NCBI RefSeq assembly: GCF_933775445.1
Contig: NC_065872.1
Span: forward strand, 21,514,001 to 21,578,000
Source: Argentina anserina
Taxonomy: Eukaryota > Streptophyta > Magnoliopsida > Rosales > Rosaceae
Length of the DNA stretch: 64,000 nucleotides
Reading direction: 5' to 3'
The notes under the pieces are model-generated. The model was given only the letters and a program-made list of their open reading frames with translations, ran no database searches and was not told where the DNA came from. The number at the start of each line of letters is the position of its first letter. Within the stretch, counting starts at the first letter, position 1. Position numbers and translations under genes: made by a program. Of the stretch, positions 46,157 to 56,430 are shown in pieces.

Positions 46157-46459
46157 CGAGTTTGAACTCTTATACCAATTTCAACCCTTCAAGAACTGAA
46201 AAAGACAGTTGCCAAAAAAAAACTGAAAAAGACAGTTAATTTGAAGTTAAATCTGCAATTTGCATACCTTTGTATTGCTCAAGTTTTATTGCTTGCTGTT
46301 TCGTTCATGGCATATGAAACCTGCAAACACAAATGACGAAAATCATGAAATCAATTCTTATTTCTTTTGCATTCGGCCAATCAATTGCACACTAAACCAG
46401 ATAGTATACGGCTCATCCGAACATCGATTTCAGTTAGAGCATCCACATCTATAAATTGG

Positions 46460-46576
46460 ATTTGCTCAAGCAAATGATAGGGCCATAAGCAAAATTTGCT
46501 TCAAGCAAATCGATTTCATATTTTACTCAAGCAAATCGATTTTTTCACACACCTATTTACAATTTGCTTGAGCAAT
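46460..46576. repeat. Subterminal near-palindromes TTGCTYNAGCAA
   Basis: atttgctcaagcaaat (46460), atttgcttcaagcaaat (46494), a half copy actcaagcaaat (46525) and aatttgcttgagcaatt (46561). Regular recurrence near the transposon end suggests transposase binding sites; inference only. Confidence 0.6.
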
Positions 46577-46629
46577 TCAATTTTTTCTTGCTGTGAAATA
46601 ATTAATTTTTTTACCAGATATATTTACAA

Positions 46630-46860
46630 CCAATAATAATGTGCCACGTGTCATTATCGACTCGATATTATCCAAAATTTCCGATAAGATTTTCGACTAA
46701 TAGATAATTTACAGGTGTCACTGCCACGTGTCATTGTCAGTAAAATAATTGGAGCAGATTTCCGATAAGATTTTCGACTAGTAGAGAATTGACACGTGTC
46801 ACTATTGGAAAAATAATTGGACCAAATTTCTGATAAGATTTTCGACCAATTTGCTATAAA
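46630..46860. repeat. Three ~70-80 bp tandem repeats in the PIF leader
   Basis: Units each contain a cacgtgtca word, aaataattgga and ccgataagattttcgac (at about 46681, 46762 and 46831). They lie between the transposon end and the transposase leader. Confidence 0.75.
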
Positions 46861-47034
46861 AACGTCTAATATCACTCATTCTATACTAACACCATTGTGA
46901 AGAATCCGAGCATATAACTCATCCTTCAATCTAAACAATTAGCAACATTTCCTTGTTCATCACTCTGATGAATCCTTTCAGCTTCCACAATTTTTTTCAG
47001 GCGGAGACAACGTCAACAAGAAGAGGATGACGAT

Positions 47035-48210
47035 ATGGAACAATCATTCGTGAATCATTTGGTCATGGCGGAAGCACAGCAAGATGATGAATCAACACGA
47101 CCAAGCGGTTCACGTCGCGGTAAAAAACTGAATAAGCCACATCAGAGGCTATCTAGGGGACGCAATCTCATGGAAGATTACTTCATCGAACGTCCAATTT
47201 TCGACGCTCAAGACTTTCGTCGGAGGTACATGCTCAGCAGAGACCGATTCAACATTATCATGACGGACCTCTGCAACCACGACATGTCTTGGCATCAAAG
47301 AGAAGATGCCACTGGTTTGCTAGGGCTACTTCCCCAACAAAAGATGATCGGGGCTCTACGAATGCTAGCGTACGGGTCAGCCGCAGATCAGTGTACTGAA
47401 ATTACAAGGATGGGGGAATCGACTACCCTGGAATGTTTGAAGGAGTTTTGCAGCCAAGTGGTTTATCTCTATGGTCCAAGATACCTCCGCAGTCCAATAC
47501 CGGTAGACCTCACGCGACTATTAGCTAAAGCCGAACGCCGAGGTTTTTCAGGTATGATTGAAAGCATCGACTGCATGCATTGGGAGTGGAAGAACTGCCC
47601 AACCGCCTATCAAGGGGCATACTCGGGCCGAAAGGGTCGCCCAACGGTTATCCTAGAGGCAGTGGCCTCGTATGATACGTGGATATGGCACAGTTTTTTT
47701 AGGTGTTCTGGAGCTAAAAATGACATTAATGTGCTACACCTATCGAATGTGTTCTCAGAGATCCTTACCAGAAGAGGCCCAACTGTCGTCTACGAAGTCC
47801 ACAGACAGAGGTACACCACAGCTTATTATCTGGCTGACGGAATATATCCAAGGTACTCTACATTTGTCAAAACAATTTCCAATCCCCAGACGCCGCAAGA
47901 TAAGCTCTTCGCAAGGAAACAAGAGGCATACCGAAAAGATGTGGAGAGGGCATTTGGCATCTTGCAATCTCGATGGGCAATTATACGTCATAGTTGTACA
48001 TTGCACCACAAATCGGTAATGACTACCATCATGTTAGCTTGCATTATATTGCATAACATGATTGTTGAGGAAGAGTATGTGGATGATGAGGATGATGATG
48101 ATGAAGAAGAAGAAGACTTGCAAAACCCATTGAGGGCTTTCCGGGTTTATGATGGGCCGGTGAATGCACAAGGGAATCGAGTTCTTTTTGAGCCAATCAG
48201 TAGAGATTGA
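47035..48210 (+). CDS. PIF/Harbinger DDE transposase
   Basis: A 391-codon open frame with the nuclease domain of Harbinger transposases: Asp179 in MIESIDCMHWEWKNCPTAYQ, Asp230 in CSGAKNDINVLHLSNVF, and Glu304 in RKDVERAFGILQSRWAI, i.e. a full DDE triad; YYLADGIYP and ACIILHNMIVE are further family marks. The tail has an acidic run (DDEDDDDEEEEDL). The N-terminal part has the helix-turn-helix-like region (RRRYMLSRDRFNIIMTDL). An ATG at 46968 opens MNPFSFHNFF, a common start for this family, but seven Ts at 46991-46997 put it one base out of frame, so the native start may have been lost by slippage. The partner Myb-like protein of autonomous elements is not seen. It may still yield protein from 47035. 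Confidence 0.88.
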   Translation: MEQSFVNHLVMAEAQQDDESTRPSGSRRGKKLNKPHQRLSRGRNLMEDYFIERPIFDAQDFRRRYMLSRDRFNIIMTDLCNHDMSWHQREDATGLLGLLPQQKMIGALRMLAYGSAADQCTEITRMGESTTLECLKEFCSQVVYLYGPRYLRSPIPVDLTRLLAKAERRGFSGMIESIDCMHWEWKNCPTAYQGAYSGRKGRPTVILEAVASYDTWIWHSFFRCSGAKNDINVLHLSNVFSEILTRRGPTVVYEVHRQRYTTAYYLADGIYPRYSTFVKTISNPQTPQDKLFARKQEAYRKDVERAFGILQSRWAIIRHSCTLHHKSVMTTIMLACIILHNMIVEEEYVDDEDDDDEEEEDLQNPLRAFRVYDGPVNAQGNRVLFEPISRD

Positions 48211-48250
48211 GCTAATATACAACGGTTTCACGACCGTGTTGCCGATCTCG

Positions 48251-49424
48251 AATCCGCTTACATCCATCGAGAGCTCTAGAAAGACTTGGTTAAACACATT
48301 TGGAGAGTGGAAACCGGTGAAATACTTTAAATATATTTTATTGTGTGTTTTCATGATGTTTGTGTTTAATTATTAAGTTTGTGTTTAATTTCAGTATGTG
48401 TTTTAATTTAATGTGTATTTCAATTTCAACTTAATAAATAAATTACATTTTATTTCTTGAAAAATTTAAATTACATAAAATGAAAGGAAAGAGTAAGCTA
48501 AAATAGGTGGGGATTTGTTTGAAAACTTTTCCAGTCTCCTCACACATGAAAACTTTTCCAACTTTTATTTTCCTTTTCCTTTAACAAATTTACTTTATTA
48601 ACCCTGTAGATTACATTGTCTTTAGTCTTTACATCAGATTATCCATTTATATCCTCTCTAGTATGGGAATTATCGGAACTCAAGCATTTTAGTGAAGGTT
48701 TTTTTTTCTGATGAATCTTTTTTTTAGTGAATCTTTTTTTTCTTTGATTACAATATTTGAGTGAAGCTTTGACACCCCTCATTCAGATTATAGTATGGGA
48801 GCAATAGAAATTTACCTGTTTTTTTTTTACAATAGAAATTTACCTTTTGACCCTCATAGATAATATTATCTACAAATTCTCGAAACTTCAGTTTTTAGTC
48901 AAAATTGGAACACTCTAAGATGAAAGCAAAAATATTTGCCCAAAAAAAAGATGACAGTGATACTCAAGGGCATCACTTGTACTAAAAAAATTAACAGGTA
49001 TCGAAAACCTGAGGGAAATTAATACATACACTTTTAAAGTCAATTGTAATTGATGATTGATTGGTTTTATGTAAGAATATGTTAGAATGTACTTGAGGAC
49101 CTATAGACTGTTAACACCACCCTCTGTTGTGTTGAACACACCGGCGATATCTAATCGACCTAGAAATAATTAGTCCATATAGTGGAAAAGTCCGACCACA
49201 ACGCGAAACTCTAGTTGAGGAGAATTAACTCGTCCAGAAAGATATTAACACTTTATTAGAATAACTTGTGAGGTGGAAATATATGGTTGAAGCCTGAGTT
49301 ACAATTTATTCGAGGCACACCCTTTCAAAAACAATAACATTAATGAGGTGAAATCATTTAATGGGTTATAAGCTATATCAGGTATGTAATTAGGAACAAA
49401 CACGAGAAAAAAAAAAGGCTTCTT
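48251..49424. other. AT-rich intergenic DNA
   Basis: No gene or clear repeat. Several T runs (48710-48740, 48821-48829). Nothing recognised. Confidence 0.5.
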
Positions 49425-49939
49425 ATAAAAAAAATCACTTTTGACATTTGAAATTAGAAAAAAGTCAAGTAAGATTTAAAAATTAGAAAAAAAAATCAGT
49501 TTCTTAAATTACTTATACCGTTGCCCCTATTTTTCACCAAAATTACAAAGAATGCCACTGCCATTTTTTTCACAGAAGTCGTAACACCACCTTCGTGTCT
49601 GACCCGCACCCTTTGACTAAATCAAGATTGGGGTTGACCTCGTCGGCGTCATTGATGGCAAGGTCGATTCTAGGGTGCTCGTCGAGGATAGAGAGAGAGA
49701 GATCTTGAAGTTGCAGGCTTGGTCCTAGGTTTGCTTTGAGGCCAGGACGCCGAGAAGGTTGGTGTTGCTGCAGATGCAGCTAGCCAGAAAAAGAAACCCA
49801 GATATGTGTTTAAGGGAGAAGATGATTAAGGGGTGCCCATAGCAGTTCATGGGTGCCCACAACAGTTTATTCTTCTTCTTCTTCTTCTTCTTGTGCTTCT
49901 CCTCCTCCTCCTCATCACAACAGTTATATAAAACAATGT

Positions 49940-50400
49940 GACAATGGGTGGGTGTGACATGTAGTGTGACAGCGGGTGTGACAGCAGTATGCGGGTGTGA
50001 CAGGTAGTGTGACAGGAGGTGTGACAGCAGCTGTGATAGGTAGTGTGACAGTGGGTGTGACAGCAGCTGTGACAGCATCTGTGACAAGATCTGTGACAGG
50101 ATCTCTGACAACATCTGTGATAGGTAGTGTGACAGCGGGTGTGATAGGTAGTGTGATAGTATCTGTGACAGCATCTGTGATAGGTAGTGTGACAACATCT
50201 GTGATAGGTAGCGTGACAGCGGGTGTGACAACATCTGTGACAGGATATGTGACAGTATCTATGTAAATAAATAGTGTCACAGCTTCTATGACAGTGGGTG
50301 TGATAACGGTTGTAACAGTAGGTGTGACAGTTAAGAGATAGTGTGACAGTGTTTGTGACAGTGGTTGTGATAGGAGGTGTGACATGCCTAGAAGAAATGT
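49940..50400 (+). repeat. TGTGACAG minisatellite (copy B)
   Basis: Over thirty degenerate units of gtgacag plus a 3-6 bp variable part (for example gtgtgacaggtagtgtgaca and cagctgtgacagcatctgtg). A short block of the same motif recurs at 50720-50782. The open frames on both strands over this array are repeat artefacts. Confidence 0.9.
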
Positions 50401-51060
50401 GGAAATATGCGAAATTTTGTTAAAATTCAAATGAAATTCGTACAAGTATGCTCAGAATGAAGAGAATAACTAGAATTAGGGAACCTTGAGCTTCGGTTTC
50501 GCCAGAATTGCTTGGAGCACCTCCATCGATGGCGGCAACCCTTTGCGATGGTTGTTGTGCCTTGTATGGTTGGTTGATTCGGAGTGGGTAGTATATCAAA
50601 TGAAAGAGGGTAGCGAGATCTTTCTAACGGTACCAATCTCGTCAAATAAAAAAATCACTTTTGACACATGAAATTAGAAAACCATCAAGTAAGATTTCAA
50701 AATTAGAATTTAGTCACTCAGTAGGTGTGACAGCGTCTGTGACAGTGTCTGTGCCAGCGTCTGTGACAGGAAGTGTGACATGCCGAGAGGAAATGTGGAA
50801 ATATGTGAAATTTTGTTAAAATTCAAATGAGATTGGTATAAGTATACTCAGAATGAAGAGAATAGCAGGAATTAGGGAACTTTGAGCTTCGGTTTCGCCG
50901 GAATTGCTTCAAGCACCATCATTGATGGCGACAACCCTTTGCGATGGTGATTGCGCCTTGTACGGTTGGTCGATTCTGAGTGGGTAGTATATCAAATGAA
51001 AGAGTAGAGCGAGATCTTTCTAACGGTACTAATTTCGTCAAAATCTATCGCCGGACGAGA
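50385..51060 (+). repeat. Two tandem copies of a ~260-bp block in copy B
   Basis: The blocks starting near 50392 and 50790 share gaaatgtggaaatatg, aattttgttaaaattcaaat, gaatgaagagaata, gagcttcggtttcgcc, caaccctttgcgatgg, gtatatcaaatgaaagag and gcgagatctttctaacggta. A related single block occurs inverted at 5890-6190. Confidence 0.85.
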
Positions 51061-51262
51061 AAGTTATGGCCGAAATTAGAAAAAGAAGAAAAATAGTAAG
51101 AAAGGGTAAATTAGTCTATAAAATATTTTTAAAGTGATTTTTTTTCTAATTTTGTTGACCTTTTTATAATTTCCACTTAAATGTAATGATGTTTTTATAA
51201 TTAATTTATAAGTAATGACTTTTTTCTAATATAAGTTAGGAGATGGTACATTTTTATAATTT

Positions 51263-51620
51263 GCCCAAAAAAAACAATCTAGGAAGAAAAACAGTACACA
51301 AAAACAGAAATAATCTTTTCCTCCCAAAAAAGAAACTTCCAGAAAAGGTAATTTCTCTGGATGGGAAGTTTCCAAAGTTTTCTGACCAAAACATGTAAGT
51401 TCTCTTGATGGAAAGTTTCCAAATTTAGTTTTCTATTTATAGAAACTTTTAAAACTAGTAACGTTCACATTTTCTATAATAATTTTTTCCTACAAACTCC
51501 AATTTAAGCATACTATGCGTCCACGAATTCAATTTAAGTCATCAACACCTTTCGCGAGGGAAGTTCATACACATCTAAAAAAAAAGTCAACTTTTCATAA
51601 ACCACTAGATTACATAAGGT
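51263..51620. other. AT-rich flank of the copia element
   Basis: Nothing recognised. It includes two similar tggaaagtttccaaa / tgggaagtttccaaa words (51361-51425). Confidence 0.4.
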
Positions 51621-51625
51621 GGATG
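51621..51625. repeat. Target-site duplication GGATG, left copy
   Basis: GGATG precedes the 5' LTR; the same pentamer follows the 3' LTR at 56865-56869. Confidence 0.9.
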
Positions 51626-52059
51626 TATTGATTATTGGCTTTAATTGAATTGGTCTTTGACCCATATTGTTGCAGCCCAATTTGATCACGTGGACTGCAT
51701 GCTTAGGTTAATTAGGTTGATATATATATGTAACCTAAGGGTTCTAGGGATGAGAGACACACATGCTGCCGCAAGACATAAGAGAAAAGTGAGTTGAATA
51801 TTTGTAATTAACCTACAGCTGAGTCTTCTTCATTCAGAGAGAAGAGCAGCTATTTGGGGTTTTGGGATTAGAGAGTTTTAGTACAAAGCTCTATTGTATT
51901 CTCTCCAATTGATCATAGTGGAATTTCTCGCCGGCTCCGAAAGTGGACGTAGCTCAATCACATTGATTGAGTGAACCACTATAAATCTTGTGTCCTTGTG
52001 TTTTCTTTTCTTTATTGTTCCATATCAATATTGCTGTTTGTTTACGCTTCCGCACAACG
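51626..52059 (+). repeat. 5' LTR of the Tork-like element (434 bp)
   Basis: Starts TATTGATTATTGG (the usual TG is TA) and ends CCGCACAACG. A TATA-like gatatatatatgtaacc lies at about 51718. Same length as the 3' LTR. Confidence 0.92.
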
Positions 52060-52080
52060 AACTAGTACCAGAGCTGGTTC
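52060..52080 (+). other. Primer binding site of the Tork-like element
   Basis: aactagtaccagagctggtt directly after the LTR resembles the widespread tggtatcagagc site, complementary to initiator tRNA-Met; tACCAGAGC keeps the core. Confidence 0.75.
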
Positions 52081-52663
52081 CGAATTGGGATTGATATTGA
52101 TATTGTTTGGAAGTCATGGTTGACGATAATGTTGACGGTGAGAAGAAAAAGAAAGGGACTTCAGGTTCTTCGCGGGCTAGACCATCAATTGGCAATGCCA
52201 AATTTGAAGTTGAAAAGTTCGATGGAACAAATAATTTTGGCATGTGGCAGTGTGAGATGATGGATGTCTTGTGTCAACAAGAATTAGATATTGCTCTTGA
52301 AGACAAACCAGATGACATGACTGATTCGGAGTGGAAACAGATTAATAAGTGGGCTTGTGGTTCTATTCGATTGTGTCTTGCAAAGGATCAAAAGTTCTCT
52401 ATTATGAGGGAAACTTCGGCAAAGGAGTTATGGAAGAAACTAGAAGATCAATACATGGTCAAGAGTGCAGAAACTCGGTTTAACCTGAAGAGGAGACTTT
52501 TCCGGTTCAACTACAAACAAGGTATTTCTATGACTGAACACATCAGTGATTTCAATGAGATACTTGCAGATTTGGTTAATTTAGAAGTTCAAATTGATGA
52601 TGAGGATAAAGCTTTGTGTTTGCTGAATTCTCTTCCTGACGAGTATGAGCATTTGATTACAAC

Positions 52664-52671
52664 ATTGTTGC
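52664..52671. repeat. MITE target-site duplication, left copy
   Basis: ATTGTTGC, repeated at 52855-52862; eight bases, hAT size. Confidence 0.9.
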
Positions 52672-52854
52672 CAATGTTCTAAAAATCCCCGCCTAGGACC
52701 GCCTAGGCGGCGCCTAGGCGCCCGGAGATCCTTGGCCGCCTAGATTTTGGGCCGATTAATCCCCGATTAATCCCCGATTAATCCCCGATTAATCCTCTGT
52801 GCGCTGGTTTTTAGCTGTCCGCCCGATTAGCGCCTAGCGTTTTTTAGAACCTTG
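52672..52854. mobile_element. hAT-type MITE, 183 bp
   Basis: Ends CAATGTTCTAAAAA and, in reverse complement, CAAGGTTCTAAAAAA, with an 8-bp duplication ATTGTTGC. The interior is GC-rich (cgcctaggcggcgcctaggc) and has a 12-bp tandem repeat ccgattaatccc in about four copies (52750-52796). It sits in the gag frame of the copia element and so is younger than that element's insertion or was carried along from the source copy. Confidence 0.9.
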
Positions 52855-52862
52855 ATTGTTGC
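52855..52862. repeat. MITE target-site duplication, right copy
   Basis: ATTGTTGC, identical to 52664-52671. Confidence 0.9.
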
Positions 52863-53107
52863 ATGGAAAAAATGAGGTGAAATTTGATGATGTGTGCAAT
52901 TCATTGATTAATAATGAGTGTAGAAAGAAGGAGAAGCAATTAGATAAAGTGTCGAGTGAAACACTTGTAGCAAGAGGTAGATAAGATGATAGAAAGTTTA
53001 GTGGAAAGAGAGGTAAATCTCGTTCCAAGTCAAGAAGTAAATTTCCTGCAAAAGATGAGTGTGCCTTCTGTTGTCAAAAGGGGCATTGGAAGAAAGATTG
53101 TCCAAAG

Positions 53108-56100
53108 TTGAAGACTAGAGACAAGAAAGGCCCAAAAGTGAATGTGGCGAAAAGCGAAGATGATGATAACTTCGATTTTGCTTTGAGTGCAGATTACTTC
53201 GAAGACATTGAGATTGATTTGGCTTTGGCAAGCTTATTGACACTTGATTATTCTGACAGATGGATAATGGATTCGGGTTGTACCCACCACATGTGTCCTA
53301 ACAAGGAATGGTTCTCTACTTTGAGAGAATTGGATGGTGGATTAGTTCTTATGGGTAATGATAGTCCTTGCAGAACTAGAGGGCTTGGTACAATTCGTCT
53401 CAAAATGCATGATGGGAGTGTTAGAGAATTGACAAACGTTCGGTATGTTCCGAACTTGAAGAAAAATCTGATTTCTTTGGGAACTTTGGAGTCAAAGGGG
53501 CACACAATTATATTGAGGAATGGTGTTGCTAAAGTTGTTTCTGGTTCACTTGTGATAATGAAGGGTACTAGAGAAAGAAATTTATATTTTCTACAGGGTA
53601 GTACAGTGACAAGTGAAACAGCATTTTTTGAGATTACAGATGATACTGACACTACCAGATTATGGCATATGCGTCTTGGACATGCTGGTGAGAAAGCTAT
53701 GCAGGGATTGGTGAAGCAAGGCTTGTTGAAAGGTGCAAAGACTTGCAAATTGGAATTCTGTGAACATTGTGTTTTGGGAAAGCAGACTAGAGTGAAATTT
53801 GGTACAGCAATTCATCAGACTAAAGGAGCTTTGGACTATGTTCACACAGATGTATGGGGACCTACAAAGACTACATCTTTGGGAGGTAAGCGGTATTATG
53901 TTACTTTTGTTGATGACTTCTCTAGAAGAGTATGGGTGTACACCATGAAGCATAAAGATGAAGTCTTAGATATATTTGTGAAGTGGAAGAAGATGATTGA
54001 GACATAGACCGGTCGGAAAATTAAGAGGCTCAGGTCAGATAATGGTGGTGAGTACAAGTCTGATCCGTTCTTGAAATTGTGTTAAGATGAGGGCATTGTG
54101 AGGCACTTCACAGTTAGAGGAACACCGCAGCAAAATGGAGTAGCAGAACGCATGAATCAGACTTTGTTAGAAAAGGTTCGGTGTATGTTGTCTAATGCTG
54201 GATTAGGCAAAGAGTTTTGGGCAGAGGCAGTTACATATGCAGGCCACCTTATTAACAGGTTGCCTACAGCTGCAAATGAGGGAAAAACTCCTATGGAGGT
54301 ATGGTCTGGAAAACCTGCTACTGATTATCATTACTTACATATTTTTGGATGTCCTGCTTATTATCATGTCAGGGAAAGCAAGCTTGATCCTAGAGCAAAG
54401 AAAGCTATTTTCTTTGGCTTTAGTGATGGTGTGAAAGGATTCAGGCTATGGTGTCCAGATACGAGAAAGATTATTGTGAGCAGAGATGTTACATTTGATG
54501 AGACTGCTATGATTAATCAGAGTGAGCAGACTAATTCTGAAAATCAGAAGATGACCATAGAGAACTTGAAGCAGGTGGAGCTTGAGAAAAATATTAATGA
54601 AGCTCTAGGTGATTCGGAAAAAACATACAGTTGATTATTCAACTAATAGAGATACAGGTACTGAAGTAGAGGCTCAAACCCAAGAGTCTATGCAGCAAGA
54701 TGAACCTATTGCATTGAGAAAAGGAAAGAGGAATGCTCCAAAGCCAGCTTGGCTTAATGATATGGTGACTTATGCACTTCCGATGACCGAAGAAGAAATT
54801 CCTACTACCTATGAAGAAGCTGTAATACATGCAGATAAGGTGGAGTGGGAAAAGGCTATGGATGAGGAGATGAAGTCTCTTCATAAGAACAAGACTTGGG
54901 AGTTGGCTCAGTTACCACATGGGAAGAGAGCAGTTGGTTGCAAGTGGGTTTTTGCTAAAAAGGAGGGATCTCGGTACAAGGCTAGATTGGTAGCTAAGGG
55001 CTATGCACAAAAGGAAGGAATAGACTACAATGAGGTATTTTCTCCAGTTGTGAAACATTCTTCTATTCGTATTCTTTTAGCCTTAGTTGCACAGTTTGAT
55101 CTTGAGTTAGTACAACTTGATGTTAAAACTGCTTTTTACATGGTGAATTGAATGAGGAGATCTATATGAGTCAGCCAGATGGTTTCAAAGTTGCTGGTAA
55201 GGAAAAATGGGTTTGTAAACTGCAGAAATCATTGTTCGGCCTAAAACAGTCTCCTAGGCAGTGGTACAAGAGATTTGATAAGTTTATGTTTGGTCAGAAG
55301 TACACTAGGAGTCTTTATGATCCATGTGTTTATTTTCGCAAGCTACATGATGGAACTTTCATTTATTTGCTCTTATATGTTGATGATATGTTGATTGCAT
55401 CTAAGAGCAAGGTGGAGATAGATAAATTGAAATCACAGTTGAGTGGTGAATTTGAGATGAAGGATTTAGGAGAAGCAAAAAAGATTTTGGGCATGGAAAT
55501 TGAACGAGACAGATCAAAAGGCAAGGTATGTTTGTCACAAAAACAGTATTTGAAGAAGGTACTACATCGGTTTAGCATGGTTGATAAAACTAAACATGTA
55601 AGTACACCTCTTGCTTCTCATTTCAAGCTTAATTCTTCTATGTCTCCTAGCACTGATGATGATAAGAAATATATGGCTAAAGTTCCGTATGCTAGTGCTG
55701 TTGGTAGCTTGATGTATTCTATGGTGTGTACTAGACCAGATATTTCACAGGCCTTAAGTGTGGTGTGTAGATATATGCATAATTCAGGTAAAGGCCATTG
55801 GGAAGCAGTAAAATGGATTCTACGGTATATTCTTGAACTGTAGATGTTGGAATAGTGTTTCAGCAGGATATGATGAATCAGTGTGTTGTTGGATATGTAG
55901 ACTCTGATTACGCATGTGATTTGGATAAGTGCAGATCAACTACAGCTTATGTATTTACTCTTGCTAGTGGAGCAGTGAGTTGGAAGTCGAATTTGCAACA
56001 TACTATTGCTTTGTCGACTACAGAAGCTGAGTATATGGCTGTAACAGAGGGTGCAAAAGAAGCTCTTTGGCTTCGTGGTTTGCTTGAGGACTTGGGTGTA

Positions 56101-56349
56101 GTTCAAGACTATGTGGATGTTTATTGTGATAGTCAGAGTGCTATTCATTTAGCAGAGAATCAGGTTACACATAATCGTACTAAGCATATTCATGTCAGAT
56201 TTCACAAGATTCGTCAATTGGTGGACGATGGTGACATAGAACTCCAAAAGGTTGGAACTGAAGACAACCCTGCTGATATGTTGACAAAGTCGGTTCCATT
56301 GAGCAAGTTCAAGCATTGCTTGAACTTGATTGGTGTTTGTAGCATTTGA
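53108..56349 (+). pseudogene. Tork-like pol: protease, integrase, RT, RNase H
   Basis: Protease: RWIMDSGCTHHMCPNKEWF (53257 on). GAG-pre-integrase: LWHMRLGHAGEKAMQGL with CKLEFCEHCVLGKQ. Integrase core: Asp in YVHTDVWGPTKTTSLGGKRY, Asp in RLRSDNGGEYKSD, Glu in GTPQQNGVAERMNQTLLEKV. RT: VGCKWVFAKKEGSRYKARLV, FSPVVKHSSIRILLALVAQ, VQLDVKTAF, then YLLLYVDDMLIASKSK with the YVDD site at 55376-55387. RNase H: VVGYVDSDYACDLDKCRSTT, LSTTEAEYMAVTEGAKEALW, NRTKHIHVRFHKIRQ, TEDNPADMLTKSVPLSKFKH. Breaks: TAG at 54006, TAA at 54083, a shift near 54625, a one-base loss in TGCTTTTTACATGG at about 55135, and another near 55838. All domains are present, none in one frame. Confidence 0.93.
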
Positions 56350-56420
56350 TCCCTACGGGGATGTCGGAGCGGCGATTGTATTGAAGTTCTATTATGAAGA
56401 ATTAGCATCAAGTAAAGCCA

Positions 56421-56430
56421 AGGTGGAGAT
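56421..56430 (+). other. Polypurine tract of the Tork-like element
   Basis: aggtggagat immediately upstream of the 3' LTR. Confidence 0.7.

Larger units (their letters stand above)
46437..48250 (+). mobile_element. PIF/Harbinger transposon with one clear end
   Basis: The left end GAGCATCCACATCT at 46437 is preceded by TTA (46434-46436), the target triplet of this superfamily. It is followed by a subterminal region of near-palindromes and short repeats and then a DDE transposase (47035-48210). I could not find a matching right terminal repeat before 49400, so the right border is undefined and may be lost. Confidence 0.7.
49425..51262 (+). mobile_element. Minisatellite-bearing DNA element, copy B
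   Basis: Counterpart of 5745-7365 in opposite orientation. Left end 49425-49500 (gaaattagaaaaaagtcaag, then aaaaattagaaaaaaaaatc) matches in inverse the right side 51120-51180 (caaaattagaaaaaaaatca and gaaattataaaaaggtcaac in reverse complement), giving imperfect inverted ends of over 50 bp. Inside: a gggtgcccatagcagttcat block, a (TTC)n run (49870-49900), a TGTGAC minisatellite, then two tandem copies of a ~260-bp block (50385-50650 and 50790-51060). No transposase. The outer right border near 51262 is tentative. Confidence 0.65.
52116..53107 (+). pseudogene. Tork-like gag, interrupted by a MITE
   Basis: Starts MVDDNVDGEKKKKGTSGSSR at ATG 52116. The gag core follows (FEVEKFDGTNNFGMWQCEMM, ELWKKLEDQYMVKSAETRFN, LKRRLFRFNYKQGISMTEHI, ALCLLNSLPDEYEHL). 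The MITE enters after ITTLL at 52672; beyond it the frame continues HGKNEVKFDDVCNSL. A TAA at 52983 breaks the basic stretch before the CCHC knuckle CAFCCQKGHWKKDC (53060-53101). Gag would form the particle and bind RNA. Confidence 0.88.

Noticed and set aside
49725..50445. Long open frames on both strands over the TGTGAC array
   Set aside because: They arise from the minisatellite itself; composition is pure repeat and no start, domain or splice context supports a gene.
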